Source of the DNA: Siphlonurus alternatus
Lineage: Eukaryota; Arthropoda; Insecta; Ephemeroptera; Siphlonuridae
Direction: 5' to 3'
Length of the DNA: 64,000 nucleotides
Assembly: GCA_949825025.1 (NCBI GenBank)
Contig: OX463780.1
Location: 24,630,229 to 24,694,228, forward strand
A program made the translations under genes and the position numbers. Under the pieces are notes generated by a model, which saw nothing but the letters and a program-made list of their open reading frames with translations, was not told the DNA's origin and ran no database searches. The stretch's first letter is position 1. Every line of letters starts with the position of its first letter. Positions 14,201 through 28,802 of the stretch are shown here, in pieces.

Positions 14201-15637
14201 CATACTGAATAGCTTTTGCATTTTTTATTAGAATGTAAAAAAGTAATATTAATGATACTCATTACAAAATACCTAACTCACTGTCACAAAAAAATGTATT
14301 GGCAATATAGTTGTTAGTATGAGCATCGCCATGTATATCTATAAATTCATGCATAAAATTATTTTATTTTTGTCATAAATATGGAATTGCAATTTATGTG
14401 AAAGGAAAATTAAGCACTAACATTTTATTTTTAGTCTTTCTATCTTATTTCATGTTTTTGACGATCAATCACGCTAGTAAGGCACGCTGGTGCTAACTGT
14501 GCTCATTACGTATGGTAGGTACAGGTCAGAGGTCAATAAACTCGCTAGTGTTTCCAGCTGACCTTATCTGTCTCATTGTCAGTCGCGTCTCGCACCAACA
14601 TTGGATTACCTCAACTTAATTATCCCCTTTCTGGATAGAAATTTCTAAAAACGATTAACATATATACAGTACTGTATTTTAATACATGTTCAGTAATTTT
14701 AAGCAACACTTTCCTCTCTCTCTCTATGTATTTTTTTGTACGAAAAATGTATAAATTACCATACAGATATACTTATATATAAAGTTAAATATGAATTAAT
14801 TATGTTTATAAAAATAAAATGCAACAAACTGGGAGTTCATCAATATATTACAAATAAAAAATTTATGTGCCATGTGTATATTTAATAAAAAAATATTATA
14901 TATATTTATTATACTGAATGTACATGCATTACTGTATTAAATATTAAATATTAAAATGTTAAATGAAGAATTGATCTCAGGATGGACTGTATTATAATTA
15001 ATTTTTTTTTAATTTTTTAAATTTCATGGGTCTTTATATCAAGTGTCCCTTAAAAAAATTTACATGTATGTATGAATTATAATATAATAAGAATTATTCT
15101 GTTAGAAGAAAGAACAAAAACTAAATTAACTTTATCATGGTATTTAAGTTCATATTAAGCGAATAATTAAAACATGATGGCATAATTGAGAGCGGCATCA
15201 TCAGCATGCAGCAGCAGTAGCATCAAGTTTTGTTGAGAGCCTTAACTAACTCCCCTCTTGCAACCCAACCCCCCGTCCATCCCTCGCAAAGCATACAGCT
15301 AATGGAGGGACGCTCTTACCAGAGATAACCAGCGGCAGATTGCAGATTAAAAACGCGGCTTGGTGGCGGCGTCTCCTCTGCCCCAGATTGTGAAGTGTGT
15401 GAAAAATTGAACGCTCTCGAGTCATAGCAGGCATAAGAAAACAGCAGCAGTAGCTAACATCTTGCGATAAAAAGAAGTTCTAATAAAAAATACAAAAGAA
15501 AAAAATAATAGAAGGAAAAGTAAAATTCTAGAAGGGTAGGAAACAAAAGAAAAAGAAAGAGGATATAGCGCTTATTAAATATTTTATAAGCAAGGATACA
15601 CCATTTCAATATGGTTATTATTAAAATCTAGAAAATG

Positions 15638-15691
<54 letters not shown>

Positions 15692-18600
15692 TAGATATTG
15701 AGGCTTCATGCTTTTTATTTTTGTAAATATTTTATTGGGCTATGAAAATTTTAATTTTTTTCTGACAGTTAAAACTACAGTAAAATCATGCTGCCTTAAT
15801 GTAATATTTTTATGGATTTCTAAATAATTTAGAATTTTTTTTTGGAGAACATTAATTATTTTATGATTTCATTTTGTTACAAGAGGAACGTTTAAATATA
15901 TAAACGAATTTGACGAATTTGCCTCTTCTCTTAAACTCCTAATACAGCACCATGAATAATTTCATTTAATTATTAAAGATTACGAGCTATTGTGATACAA
16001 AAGGGAAAACATAAAATATATGTCAGTTGAAATCCAATTTTAATGACATAATTACAACTAAAATGTATTATATCTTGATTGTTGTAATCGATTGTTTTGT
16101 ATCATGTGTTTTTTAATTGATTGGCTTAATTTTGACAGGACGCGGGGTTGAAGCGCGGCAGGATATTAATGACAGAATAATTGATGTGCATCATTCACGG
16201 GAGCTTAAAATTAATACCAATACACCAAGCAATTGTTTCATTATATTTAGAACTATAATTTTGTTTATTTATTTACGTATAGAAATAATAAAAGCAAAAA
16301 CAATTATTCAAAGTATTTTTCATTGTTATTATGGAATGTTAATAATTATAAATTTACATTGTTCGATAATCAAATTCTTTAATATATTAATTAATTTGTT
16401 TGTTGCTCTATGTAGTACTTTTTTTGTAATAATTCTATTCATTGAAGAGCATATATACAACGTTTGAATTTATAAAATATACATGTGAATAATAATCATT
16501 TTTTTTAAATCTATATAAATTTGCTGTAAAATATTATTAAAAAAGAAAATATAAATATCAATTACTATGTACTTTTAAACCTTGTATGTGTATATAAATT
16601 GAGCTTAATCACCGGGTTAATCCATGTAAAGTGTAATTAAACGTAGTTACAGCGCCTCCTAGCTTCTGAATCGCATCGCGCTCACACGTGGTTAATTTTA
16701 GCACGTGTGTTCAGGGACCGTGCTCAAATTATTTGCGGGGGAAGCTATGTATGTGTGTGTACGTCAATCAACAATGGACCACATCGTAAAACGTGTTACA
16801 TGAGAGGATGTTTGCTCCATTATTTAATAGCATAAATGATGATGATATTGAATTTCATATATGAAAAAAATATATAATATGTGTATCAATTACACCTCAA
16901 GAGAAATGGGGGGCGGGTATTATATATAGTATAGACCCAATAAAGTTAAACATTTTTATTTAGCTGAATTAAATTGCAAGTATTCTAATTTTTGCAACAT
17001 ACAGTATTTCATGAACTAACATTTTCAAAAATGTTATACTTCTTCTTTTTACTGTAAAAATTGTTTTAAAATTGTGGTTGGAATTGGTAATTAAATTTTT
17101 AAATGCATTGATTATTGTATTTTCTTTCCTTTGCAATATATACTTATAAATACATACAGTTCAATTACTAAATGTTATAATTATCTTATATACATGTAGC
17201 TAAATAAAGCAAAGTTCAATGACATTTGAATATTTCTTTTGGCTAATACTCAAAATTTAATTTAAGAATGATAAATTGTACAAAATTTACATATTATTTT
17301 TAATGAAAGAAAGTTATAGCCAGGTAAGAATTGAAATATATGGCATATACAATGGAAACCCCGTACTGGATGACAACACGGTGATGGCATATTTCCGGTA
17401 TATGTGATCTAGCATTGCAAGGGATACGTCCATAGTAGCATATATAATAGCGGAAACATTCACTTCCTCATTCATTTAAATTACAATTATTTACAAAAAA
17501 CATTGAAGTTGTAACGAGAATATTTGTTATAATTGTGCTACAGTACTAGTTGTATGCTGTTAGAATTATGATATGATATTTTTTGTAAAGTCAATGTTGC
17601 TTAAAATAGATTTATTGAGGTTTATATAAAATCTAACGCATCAGCCCAGTGAGAGGAAAGTTTTATTTTTGTTAAAAGCGTGAAAACATCGCAGCTATGC
17701 GATACGATGGTTACATTGCGGACTCTATATTTAGGCTCACAATGCCTAGGCACAAGGAGGATGTCTGGGGGCCTAGAAAATTTCTGCCACGCGAGAGTCC
17801 ACATCTCTCTCCTCCACACTGCGAAGTTCTCTTGGCAGGCTACGGAAAAACAATTAGACTCATTTATTCAACAGCACTTTCAATCTATAGAATAGCTTCT
17901 ACACCTGATACGACATACTTCTGTGTTACGAGGGAACATTCCCAGTGCATTCAAGATGCCATTACATTACATAAACTGCGTGCAATTCTCTTAAAGTTAA
18001 ATATAACATAATTTTTTAAAAGGTCATCACCAGATTTTTTTTTAATTCTTTATTAAGAGAACTTTTAGTTCAGCCTAGAGTATAAATTATTAAATTTATT
18101 TTTAATATTAATTTTTTTATTGATAATACTGAAAAATACAAATTTTGTTTCAATTCTCTGAATGTACAACAAAATAATATATATTTTTAATTAATTAAAA
18201 TTAAAATAAAATTTGAAATAAAAGTCATGAATGTGTTAATTAATTAATGAACATGCAGAAGAGCAATTCAATTCTCTTTAGTCTTTATACTATTATAGTT
18301 TCGTGTCATACACAAATAAATGTATAAAATAATATTGCATTTTCATTACCATAAAACATTATTACACCCTTGATAACGATCGTTAATAAAACCATCCACT
18401 CGCATTCATTAACGCACTTTTACATTGCACGTAGTCAAGCACAACGACTACATGAAGTTTAACGCTTCACCGTCCAAGCGTGTGTCAAATTTCTCATTAA
18501 TAATTAGTAAGAAGAGGGATGAAGTGTTCATATAAATTGTATAAAGGTGAAAAAAAGGGCGTGCGGACTCCCTGAAACTTATATATAAGAATGGATCGTG

Positions 18601-19075
18601 TACTGTTGTATATTAATAATCGTAGTTCTTCTTGACTGATGTTGTACTATGTCTCGTCAAGGAAGCGTCCCTTGTAAAACAAAGAAACTCTTTTCTTTAT
18701 TCATTCTTTAACGTTTCTTTTCGAAAAAGACTCATGATTTTTTTTTTGTTCTCTTAAAAAAAATACACATCTCATTTCTAAACTTGTTCTAAAGAACGCT
18801 AATTAAGACAAAACCAATGTTATTAAAACAAGAGAATAATAGAGCATTTTTTAATCTTATTTTTAAATAACAAAAAGAATATTTAAATATAAACTGCTTA
18901 ATTTATTATTAAATAATTATCTTTAAATTATTTACAGGTAAAAAAATTACAAAATTTAAGTAGGTATAGACGCAACTGCATGAAGGTATATACATAATTA
19001 TATTTAAAACATTCATGGTGTTTAACACTTAAAATTTAATGGTCTTATAATTTAATATATTATATTATATTGGTC
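11269..19075. other. Non-coding AT-rich stretch, no exon recognised
   Basis: No supported gene. TGACGTCA octamers lie at 11928 and 13190. G+C-richer patches near 11930-12200, 14470-14600, 15180-15440, 16640-16800 and 17630-17960 are candidate regulatory islands. Open frames of 60-136 codons here (for example minus strand 13667-14077 and plus strand 17697-18011) have no recognisable domain and look like chance. Confidence 0.55.
15646..15690. repeat. Poly-T tract, 45 bp
   Basis: The longest unbroken homopolymer in the window. No retroposon body was recognised beside it on either side. Confidence 0.95.
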
Positions 19076-19202
19076 GCAATTCACGAAGCAGTTAGCCAGG
19101 TTTCTAACCACGTTTAACTAGGTTAACACTTAAAAACAGGTATAGTTAAACGTGGTTAAGCTAAACGTGGTTAGAAACATGGCTAACTGCTTCGTGAATC
19201 GC
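19076..19202. mobile_element. Palindromic MITE-like element, ~127 bp (GATTCACGAAGCAG family, copy 1)
   Basis: The ends GCAATTCACGAAGCAG and CTGCTTCGTGAATCGC are inverted copies. The inner arms contain TTAGCCA, TTTCTAACCACG and repeated AACGTGGTTA blocks in opposing orientation. It folds into one hairpin and has no coding capacity. A second copy of the same family lies at 30733-30886. The flanks do not give a clear target duplication. Confidence 0.8.
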
Positions 19203-22200
19203 ATTCAATTATTTCTAATTGTAAGCTCAATGGTGTCTATACATAAATCAAATTATATTTTTTAATATCATCCTTTCGGTGTTCTATACTCACTGTCAGT
19301 ACTGAGTACTGTAATGTGAATATTTGATCAATTTTTGTTGGCCAGTATGACTTGACATTTCGTAATTAATTGTATTTTAATCATTTTAATTATCTAATAA
19401 TTAGGGTGTGTATTTATTAAAAAAACGCAACGAAATTTTATTCATGCATGCTATGTCTTTATTATACTGTATAGTATGGCAAATTCTTTCAGTAAAAGAG
19501 ATATGTTTTGTGAGCTGGTGTCTTAATTCCCCCTTTTAATTTCAGCTCTTAATTGAGCAAAGTAAACATGCAAAACCATAAACCTTCATGGCTATAAAAA
19601 AGAGCATAAATGACCAATGTTGTGAATTGCTTTTAAAATAGCATTTTTTTTTCTTTTATTCATATATTTCATAATTATTTTCCTCTATCACGAGGATATT
19701 TTTTTTACTGCATATATATTATATCATTACAATTCATCACATACAGTATAAAATCAACAATTATAAGTCTTATAACTATTTACTAACTTAATTTATACTG
19801 CACATCTGCACATTGTACAGTTCTTAAAGTTAAAAATTGGAAATCATAAAGGATTCTAATGCATGTATTCCAATTTTCAAGTTTAAAAACTGTACATGAA
19901 ATATTATTTTTAATTTTTATGAATTATTTGAAGAGCTTTCTGTTAAGCGTATATATATAATATACATATTTTATATATATTTATGTTTGCGTTTTACAGA
20001 TATCTATAATTTTAACAATAAAAATAAATGAATGTGTCAACGTCCTAAATTTTGAAGGCTGTCAAATTTATTTTATTTATAAATTATTATTCAAAGTTAA
20101 CTTCTATGCTGATATTTTTTATCATCATGAAGAAGAATAATGTAACATATTTTTTACTGTAAAGATTATAATATATGAATAAAATAACAAAAGAAAAAAA
20201 TAAATCAACTTATATTATTTATCGGTCTATATAATATTATTACATTGAATTGCAAATTTCAATTGTTTTAATAAAAATTTATGTGTCAATTTTATGAACA
20301 TGTGATGTGCTAATAAATACATGCACCACTGAGTTTATTTGTCAAATTATAGTGTATAAATATTATTACAAAAAACAAAACCACAATGCAATTCTATATA
20401 TAAGTTCTATAATAAGTTTTATCAAAATGTTTTATGTAAATTTTTAATGCACACGATATACAACACGCTTTTTGTTGCGTGTCTCATGTATAATAATATA
20501 ATAAGAACAACAGAAAAATTACAGTAGAAGGAAATATTTCCATCTTTGTATAAAATAAGTATATATAATTATCATAATTTTAAACTATACAAGATATCAT
20601 ACAATGATAAAAAAAAAAAATTTAAAAATATACAATGCGATAAGATTTATCAAAATATAAAGTTTATATAATAAAATAACAACATAATATATAATATCAG
20701 CTATATAGTACATAAGGTAATTATTATTACTGTAAAAAGGTGCAAGTGGTCGAGCCGGTTTATATATTATATTCCCTTTACTTTTCTTCCCTATACATGT
20801 ACGGTAGTGAAATTTAATGCAGGTTTAGATTTTTCTTTTTGGCACGATGCTCACCTTGCTGTTTGTGATGTATAGAAGATAGTGCTGAAGTCCTTCTGTG
20901 TTTTTGTTAAAAAATAAATTTTAAAATACAAGTTTGTGCTTAGGTAATTGTAAAAAAAGCATAAAATAACTCCTTATATGATTTTTCAATTGCCTGTACA
21001 ATCTTTCGATCCTTCTTGCAAAAACAACTAAATGTAACGTGTTGAGAATAAAAAATAACATTAAAACACAAATTCGTAGGATTGTAACATATTAAATAAA
21101 GCGCAATAAAATACGAACAAAAATACCCTGCAGTAAAATATAAATTGAACTCTTGGAATTAAAATATTTGTCACTTTACGCCTGCAGTTCTGATTCTTAT
21201 GCAAACCTACACGACATGACTGCCGTGCAAGTAGCATCATTTGCCCCAGCAAAATTTGCTTGCAGCTGACTCGACTATATGTGTATCTATTGTACTGTGA
21301 TTTTTAATACAGTAAAACCTTTTTAAACTGAAACTAAAAAGTGAGACGAAAAAGATTACTGTGCTTGACACGTCAAAATCGTGAGGACTAGGATTGTACA
21401 GAGCGCGATGTAGCAAGACGAAGCAGAGGAAAGGGCGTGGCACCTTATATTACCCCTTTCACCGCGACGATCGCGGCAGCATGCATCTCCATCATACCGA
21501 AAGGCACGCCTATCATTCAGCTAAAAGGCTACGCGACAGGAAGCATATAAAATTGATATTTAAGACTTTAACTTTGCGGTGTCTATATTTTTTATGAAAA
21601 AATTGTTCAATGTAGCTTAATTAATTATTTAATATACGTTATTTATAGCCTATACTGCATGCGTTTTTTTTTTTGTTTTTTTTTTATTTGAGAAATACCT
21701 CAGGAAGTTAATAAAAAAAAATGAGCATCCTATATGATTAGGAAATACTTTATACTTTATAAAGTACTTTATATTTTTTAGCAAGGCTATCCAAGTGATT
21801 AGGTGAAGAACATAACATATTATATATTTTAATGAAAATAAAAGAAATTCTACTAAAAACTGTTAACCCTTTTTTTTTCTGACATTGAACATTAATTTTA
21901 TAATCAAAATAAATTTGAAATTTTATATTTTTAGTTTCAATTTTGACTTTTTCTTGGAATTTTAATTTATTATATCAGTATTAACATCAAAATTCCAAAA
22001 ATTTAAGCATTGAATTATGAAACTTATGTTAGTAAGAATCTAACAATTTGATCATAATACATTCTATCGCTATAAGAAACCACATGACGGAGGAAGATAA
22101 ATCTAAACTTCTAAGTAAATACTAGAATCTTTAGAAAAGGAATAAAAAAAAATATCTGTGGAGAGACAATTAGGAGCAATACAACCCACACATTGTTCGA

Positions 22201-22340
22201 GGAAAAGTTAGTAGGAAGAGGAATTTTCTTTTCTTTAGACGTCAGATTGTATTTGAGTTGTTAAACAAGCAAAAGAGACCGACAACCAACGTTTTCTCCC
22301 CCGTACAGTAAATGTCTGCCTGGAGAACACCGGAAGCTGT

Positions 22341-22355
22341 GTCACGTGACGTCAC
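22341..22355. promoter_or_regulatory. Overlapping E-box (CLEAR-type) and CRE motifs
   Basis: GTCACGTGAC, a perfect 10-bp palindrome that matches the E-box variant favoured by TFEB/MITF-type bHLH-ZIP factors, overlaps TGACGTCA (22347-22354), the CREB/ATF site. The pair lies in a 300-bp patch of raised G+C. Function is inferred from the motif only, and no nearby start of transcription is established. Confidence 0.3.
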
Positions 22356-25300
22356 TCCAATTTCCTGACCGACACCAATGAGGAGGACGGTGGCACCAAA
22401 TGAGGGGAAGAGCGTGGGTCTGCTGCTAACAATGTTTAGCGCCAGCCACAACGAGTCACATGCCAACTAATAGACGAGAACTCACCTGATGGGTGCTGAA
22501 GAGGAGTGATGTAGTTGGTGGGAATTAGGTGGAAGAAAGGTCGAGAGAGCTTGCTGTACTTTTATCAGCAAATAACAACTAACAAAACACTATACACATG
22601 CAGAGAATCTCATGAACTAGCTGCTACAATTATTTTAAGTGTCAGTATATAATATATATTTTCAATTAAAAACTTAAACTTATAATATAAAACCAGTGGC
22701 CTATATAATTATAACTCTTATTATAGAAGTTATTAATTTGTAAAGAATTGACTTATTAAAAGTTAGTCCCACCCCCCACCCCCCACCCTAGATAATTCTA
22801 ACTAAAGTGTCTGCAAATTGTATTTCATACACTTAAAAAAATCTTATTACTGCATGTATTCATAATTTTGCTCTTATTATTACAGAAAGATTTTTCTTAA
22901 TAATTAGAGTTCATATTTATGTACAAATTATTGTTATACTGTTATTATAAAGCACAATGACAAATACAATTATGTGTATAAGCTCTTATTGTTAAGCTTC
23001 TTACGACATTATAACATTACAGTGGTCTATATTAATTCTATTATAAGATGACGAAGCTTCTCCAACTACAGACTGAGCTTAAACAGAAGACCACCCAATG
23101 AGTTCTAAAAAAAAAATAATAATAATAAATAAAGTTAACTCATGAGGTTCTATATAGAAAATTGTCATCATTGAACAATGAAATTTAGAGACTATGGGAG
23201 TATATAAATATATTTAATTTAATATTATGAGCTTTGATCATTGTAGTCCGCAGTATATCATACAATACAAATTATATATATTTTATAATTCTAACAACTT
23301 TTCAAAGGCACACTTTAATTAAAAATTTCTCTGGAAAATTCTCACTGATCTAAAAGTATAACAGAATTAAAAGCTTGAAAACCTTACGTTTCTCACAATA
23401 ATTTTTACCATCTTCTATGAAAAGATTTTTTTTTTTTTTGAGACAAATAATGAAATAATGGAATATATAGAATATAATAATGATGAACAATACTTTCAAG
23501 CTCTCTTTTATCATTGTATAAGCTATTTACCATTACATGATTTTCATGATTTTATCTTCAATATGATTTTTTTACGTATACTTATTAATATAATTATATA
23601 GTTGAGAATGAGTACAGTGTACAGTATCTTTTAGGCTTTTATATAAAATATATAATATATGCTTTATTATATTATATAGCTATTAAGCACAGCTCACCTA
23701 TATAGCGTACACAACTGTAATTTCCTAAATATCGGTAAAGTTAATTATCAAAGATGATATTTCAAACATTATTAAATTTATTAATATATTACATAGGCTA
23801 TATATGGAATGAGATACATCTTTACATTGATAAAGCTACATCGATAACGTTGCGTGCTACTGAAATTTGAAAGTTATAATGTTCCCTTTTGTTAGCATTA
23901 TATATAATATTATATACTGAATACAACATTACCTGTATATTTTTGCATGTAACGATTTATATTATCACGTATCTTAAGAGAAAGATGCAAGAGTCAGAAC
24001 ACAAATGCTGGGAGGAATATTTTGTCTATAGCTGTTTTCTCTCCTTTTGAGCCAGCTGGTAAACTTATTTGTCAAACTTTCTTGTTCAGGAGAGAGGGGT
24101 ACATCATAAAGTTTATAAAGTGTAAGCTGTTTTCAATTTAACCCCCACATACCTGTACAAACCAAACTTAAATTAACACACTTCAATTTAATAAACTTTT
24201 TGTATCTAATAATATTGTTTATATATTTCAATATTTTTCTAACACAATGTTGTTTTTTTATTTATAATTTGAATTATTTGAAAACAGTAAATATTAGTAT
24301 TCAAGATGTTTATTATTATTATTTTTTAAATAAATGTATAATTTGATGAGTCAGTGCATACAATAAAAACACATGTAGGTCATTAAAGGTTTAACAAAAT
24401 ACCATATGTTATCATATTATATATAGATGCATAATTATAGAGGTAATACAGATTAACTTAATAATATACGATAAGATTTGAACATGATTTTTGTATAGCC
24501 TGTATTTACTTACAGCCTTGTTGTTGTAGGTATGAAAATGCATGCGCGCGGTGAACACAACTTCGTCACGTCAGGCAGAGGTGCTCACAATTAATTAACC
24601 TTGAGAACCATGAGACTTACAAGGCCAGTTCATATCTCACCAGCTGATAAGCTTATGTTAATTATGTACTAAACAATGTGATTATTAATATGTTTATTAT
24701 GTAAAGGTTAAAAAGATTTGTAAAATTATTCAAATTTTTTAAACAAAAGTGCATGCAGTTTAAAATTTCTTTCGTCTCTTCTTTTTTTTTAAATACAGTT
24801 TTTATTATTATTTTAAATGTCACATTTTTTTTTCTGTAGAAAATGATCTTATTTTAATTAATTTTGCAAATTATATTTTGATTGGTTGGTTGGTATTTTG
24901 GGGCAATTGACACATTTTGGTCATGTATGCCCCCATTATATTTTGAGTTATATCTAAAATAATATCATGATATAATGATTGTTTGATTAAAATAAAAATA
25001 TTATTTTTTCACAAATTACTATTTTTAATATAATCGGAAATAATATAGTAAATATACACATTTTTGACATTTTACAATATAAATTATATATAATATACTT
25101 CAATCCAATACATTTCAATTTGAAGTACACATAAATATGAATGCTAATAAAGTAAATTTGAGTACATGTTCTAATTTTTATTCAATGTAAACAAACTAAT
25201 GAAGCATCACATAACAAACTATTATTTTTGACGACTTGAAATTGTTTTTCTATTCCCCAGACTTACAGAGAGGCAATGTTGTTTAGTGGCTGGAGCATAT

Positions 25301-25767
25301 TTAGCACTTGCATCACCACGAGCTTATATACCCTCTGTACACCCGGAGGTCTGCAGCCCACCACAGCCATTAACCGACCAGCAGTTCGCCCACACTTGCC
25401 CATTAATAACCCGGCTGTGCCGCTGTACCACAAGCAAGTGAACGTGCGGCGGCCGAAATTTGCCTACTCCCTAAGGATCATCACATCGCGTGGGACATCA
25501 CTGTTGAATTATACACCTGCAATGTGATGTTACATTAAAGTATTACTTTTATGATTTATGAGCATTAAATGAAAATTTCAGTTTAATTCTTGTAGTTTAA
25601 ATACTTTAAATAATTAATTTCAAATTACAAAACATAAATAGGACGATTAAATAAATAATACCCCTTACTTTGAATATTTGCTTGACTAAATATTTAATTA
25701 TTAAAATAAACAACATTTTTAAATTTTACAATATGAAAATCTAGTCTACAAATGAGAATTAGCCATA

Positions 25768-25769
<2 letters not shown>

Positions 25770-25826
<57 letters not shown>
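25770..25826. repeat. (AT)n microsatellite, 57 bp
   Basis: Uninterrupted TA dinucleotide run. Confidence 0.97.
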
Positions 25827-25831
<5 letters not shown>

Positions 25832-27968
25832 CCTTAACCATGTATCTTTACAATTACAGATGTCTTGGTGTATATAATAATTTTTTTCATGACTCAGTAA
25901 GTCGTGAATAATTATTTCATTTCTCCAAGGTTGCCAAGGTCATTCATAAAGTTTTCTTTACTCTGTAAACCAACGTCATGCAGCAGCAACAGCGGTGTCT
26001 TGCAAATGCAAAGTGAGTTGGTTGCTAATCACCTCAGCTGAGTGTGGAAAGTAAACATCGCGATGGCGATGCTGAGGAGGACTGCTCGTGGTGTGCCACT
26101 TGGCACCAGATCCTTTCGAGTATAACAGCAGCAGATGGGAGAGTGGGTATAACATGACGAATGCGCAGCACGAAATGTAACCATCGTAGTCACTCCTCAT
26201 CGACGACATTTTGTATTCCAACAAGCTTCCAATTGCAAATCAAGTTATTTATTATATATATACGCACTTTCTTACTTTATTATACATCCTTTATAGAATG
26301 TATATTAATATATAAAATGCATGATTAAAATTAATTAATTATAATTTATAATAAGTAATAAGTGTCACAATATGCATGCATGCACAATTTTATTAATATA
26401 GGAAGATTATGTATTTTAAATTTCATTATACGTGTATTTGAATTAATATTAAAGTTTCATGTGTTTATTGTATATATAGTATATAGTACCACGTAAATCG
26501 GAAGAGTTCGAATCATAAATATAAAAATGTTGGTGAAAAAAAGATCAGACAATGGTACAAACAGAAAACAAATCATAAAGAGAACAATTTTTAATTTTTT
26601 TGGTTAACAAAGCCTTGTTCATACATTTTAAATCTGGATCAATAATTTCTTGATGAAATTACCAATAAAAATAATTAAATACCAAAGACTTTACAAAGTA
26701 TACAATATTATCTCATGCCTTTTACTTCACCGGCTAAAATAAGTATTGAAAAAGACTTTAAATTTGTCACTGCTGCTGTCAATTAAGATGTCCTATTTTC
26801 AATTTACTTTAACACCATACTGTTTAAATAAATAAAAAAAAAGAAGGAACAAAAAAGCTTGCATAGAAAAAAGGCACACAGTATAAAATAAATAATATAT
26901 ACTCTATATATATGATACTTTATATAGTTTATTAACATCATGTACGTGAATATAAATCAAAAGTCATGCATGCACGGAGACAACGATTGAGTTTACATTT
27001 AGAGAGAAGAAGTGTGAGCTTGCTGACTTTCATAACTTGCTTTGCCTTTTGCTTGTTCTTGGCTCGTTTTGAGTTGAAGACATCGTCGTCTCTCTTGATG
27101 TGCCTGTCTGTAAGCTTGCCATGGTGCATGCAAAACAGTCAACTATATACAAATAGAAGTCTAGCTGTGATGCATAATATATGCATCACTTTTCACATAA
27201 AATAATCATATATATGTATAGTCTAAAGTAAAAGCCAAACAAATACTGTATGCTGCAATTGCACCTGCGTAAACGTATATTATTAAACGTCAAAGTGCAT
27301 ATTATGCAGGTACTGCACCTACTTTGTGCATGTATGACATTTTCTGTGTATGTGTTATATATAATATATATGAATTTATACATACACTGTAAGTAAATAG
27401 AAACCAGGCCATATTACATACGTCAACAAACTTGAAATAAAACAGCCTTGATGTACGTACATGTAATAGGAATAAACATTTAATATAATATGCTGTTGAT
27501 GATAAAAGGAAAAGTCTGTATTCAGAGTATTATAATTTCATTTGTTTAATATTTCAATAAGCTACATCTACATTTTACTAATATTTTTTCAAAATATTAT
27601 ATACAGTGTATAAAATTTACAGTATATTTGTACTATCTTTGAAATTATATTAAAAAAGAAATTGTTGTTTTGATATTTTTGTATTTTCAGTCCATTGAAT
27701 CATTTGCAAGTCGTTGTTTTTGTTTATTTGTAAATTTAATATTTCCGAAGAAACGAAGCATAAGAAACATAAGAAATGCACATGTATATATATTATAATA
27801 TATATGCTTGAATTTTTTGTTCGTGATGTAAACTATAACGAGGAAGTCTTTATATTTACACATAGATATGAATCTCGTGAAGTGTAAGAAAAAAATGCAT
27901 GCATATATTTCTTTCCATAAAATATGTCCTGTATATAATTGAAATACAAAGAATATATATTATATATA

Positions 27969-27977
27969 TATTATATC
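27969..27977 (+). repeat. Left target-site duplication of foldback element
   Basis: TATTATATC immediately precedes the element's first bases, GGCTCC. The identical nonamer follows the other end at 30520-30528. The final C makes a chance match with the surrounding AT repeat unlikely. Confidence 0.8.
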
Positions 27978-28281
27978 GGCTCCTAGGAATTGGTCCGAAG
28001 AGGAATTGGTCCGAAAAGGAATTGGTCCGAAAAAGAGGCGGTGCCAACGAGGAGTGGGGGTTCTTAAAAACGTGTCAGATAAAAGTGGCAACGCTGCAAA
28101 CGATTCGGACCAATTCCGATTTCGGACCATTTCCTCTAAATATGATTTTTGTTTAATTTTGGTAGCATTACAAAGTGTAATCAGTTATCATTTTAAAAAT
28201 GCAGTTAACTACTAAAAGTGCATTTATTGCAAATTGCAAACACTAACTTTATTTAAAAAAAGACGGCCAAAAGAAGGCGAA

Positions 28282-28802
28282 GAATTGGTCCGAAAGGGGA
28301 ATTGGTCCGAAAGCTTTAATATATCAATTAAGAGGAATTGGTCCGAAAGCTTTATAATATCAATAAAGAGGAATTGGTCCGAAAGCTTTATAATGTCAAT
28401 TAAGAGGAATTGGTCCGTAAGCTTTATAATATCAAGAAAGAAGAATTGGTCCGAAAGCTTTATAATATCAATAAAGAGGAATTGGTCCGAAAGCTTTATA
28501 ATGTCAATTAAGAGGAATTGGTCCGAAAGCTTTATAATATCAAGAAAGAAGAATTGGTCCGAAAGCTTTATAATATCAATAAAGAGGAATTGGTCCGAAA
28601 GCTTTATTACTTCAATATAGAGGAATTGGTCCGAAAGCTTTATAATGTCAAAATAGAGGAATTGGTCCGAAAGCTTTATTACATCAATATAGAGGAATTG
28701 GTCCGAAAGCTTTAATGTATCAATTAAGAGGAGTTGGTCCGAAAGCTTTATAATGTCAATTAAGAGGAATTGGTCCGAATGGGGAATCCGTCCGAAAGCT
28801 TT
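28282..28802 (+). repeat. 36-bp tandem array, left arm of foldback element
   Basis: GAATTGGTCCGAA starts at 28282, then 17 bp later at 28299, and then every 36 bp through 28767: 14 starts in strict register. Each unit continues with AGCTTTATAATATCAAT and AAGAG. Units vary at a few positions (for example GTCAATT versus ATCAATA). Beyond 28784 the units decay (GAATCCGTCCG and later fragments to about 28930). All repeats are contiguous, with no unique spacers. Confidence 0.95.

Larger units (their letters stand above)
19203..27968. other. Non-coding AT-rich stretch, no exon recognised
   Basis: No supported gene. It holds a short C-rich tandem (CCCCAC units near 22768-22791), an (AT)n run at 25770-25826, and G+C-richer patches near 21360-21540, 22230-22560, 25260-25530, 25960-26230 and 26950-27150. 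The patch at 25260-25530 has an 83-codon open frame preceded by a splice-acceptor-like CAG. Its product resembles no family I know and I see no good donor, so I do not call it an exon. Confidence 0.55.

Noticed and set aside
17622..18011. Overlapping open frames on both strands in a G+C-richer patch
   Set aside because: Competing frames on both strands with no family resemblance; probably a non-coding island.
25276..25527. 83-codon open frame with acceptor-like CAG upstream, in a G+C-richer patch
   Set aside because: No recognisable domain and no convincing donor before the stop. It could be a lineage-specific exon, but the sequence alone does not support it.
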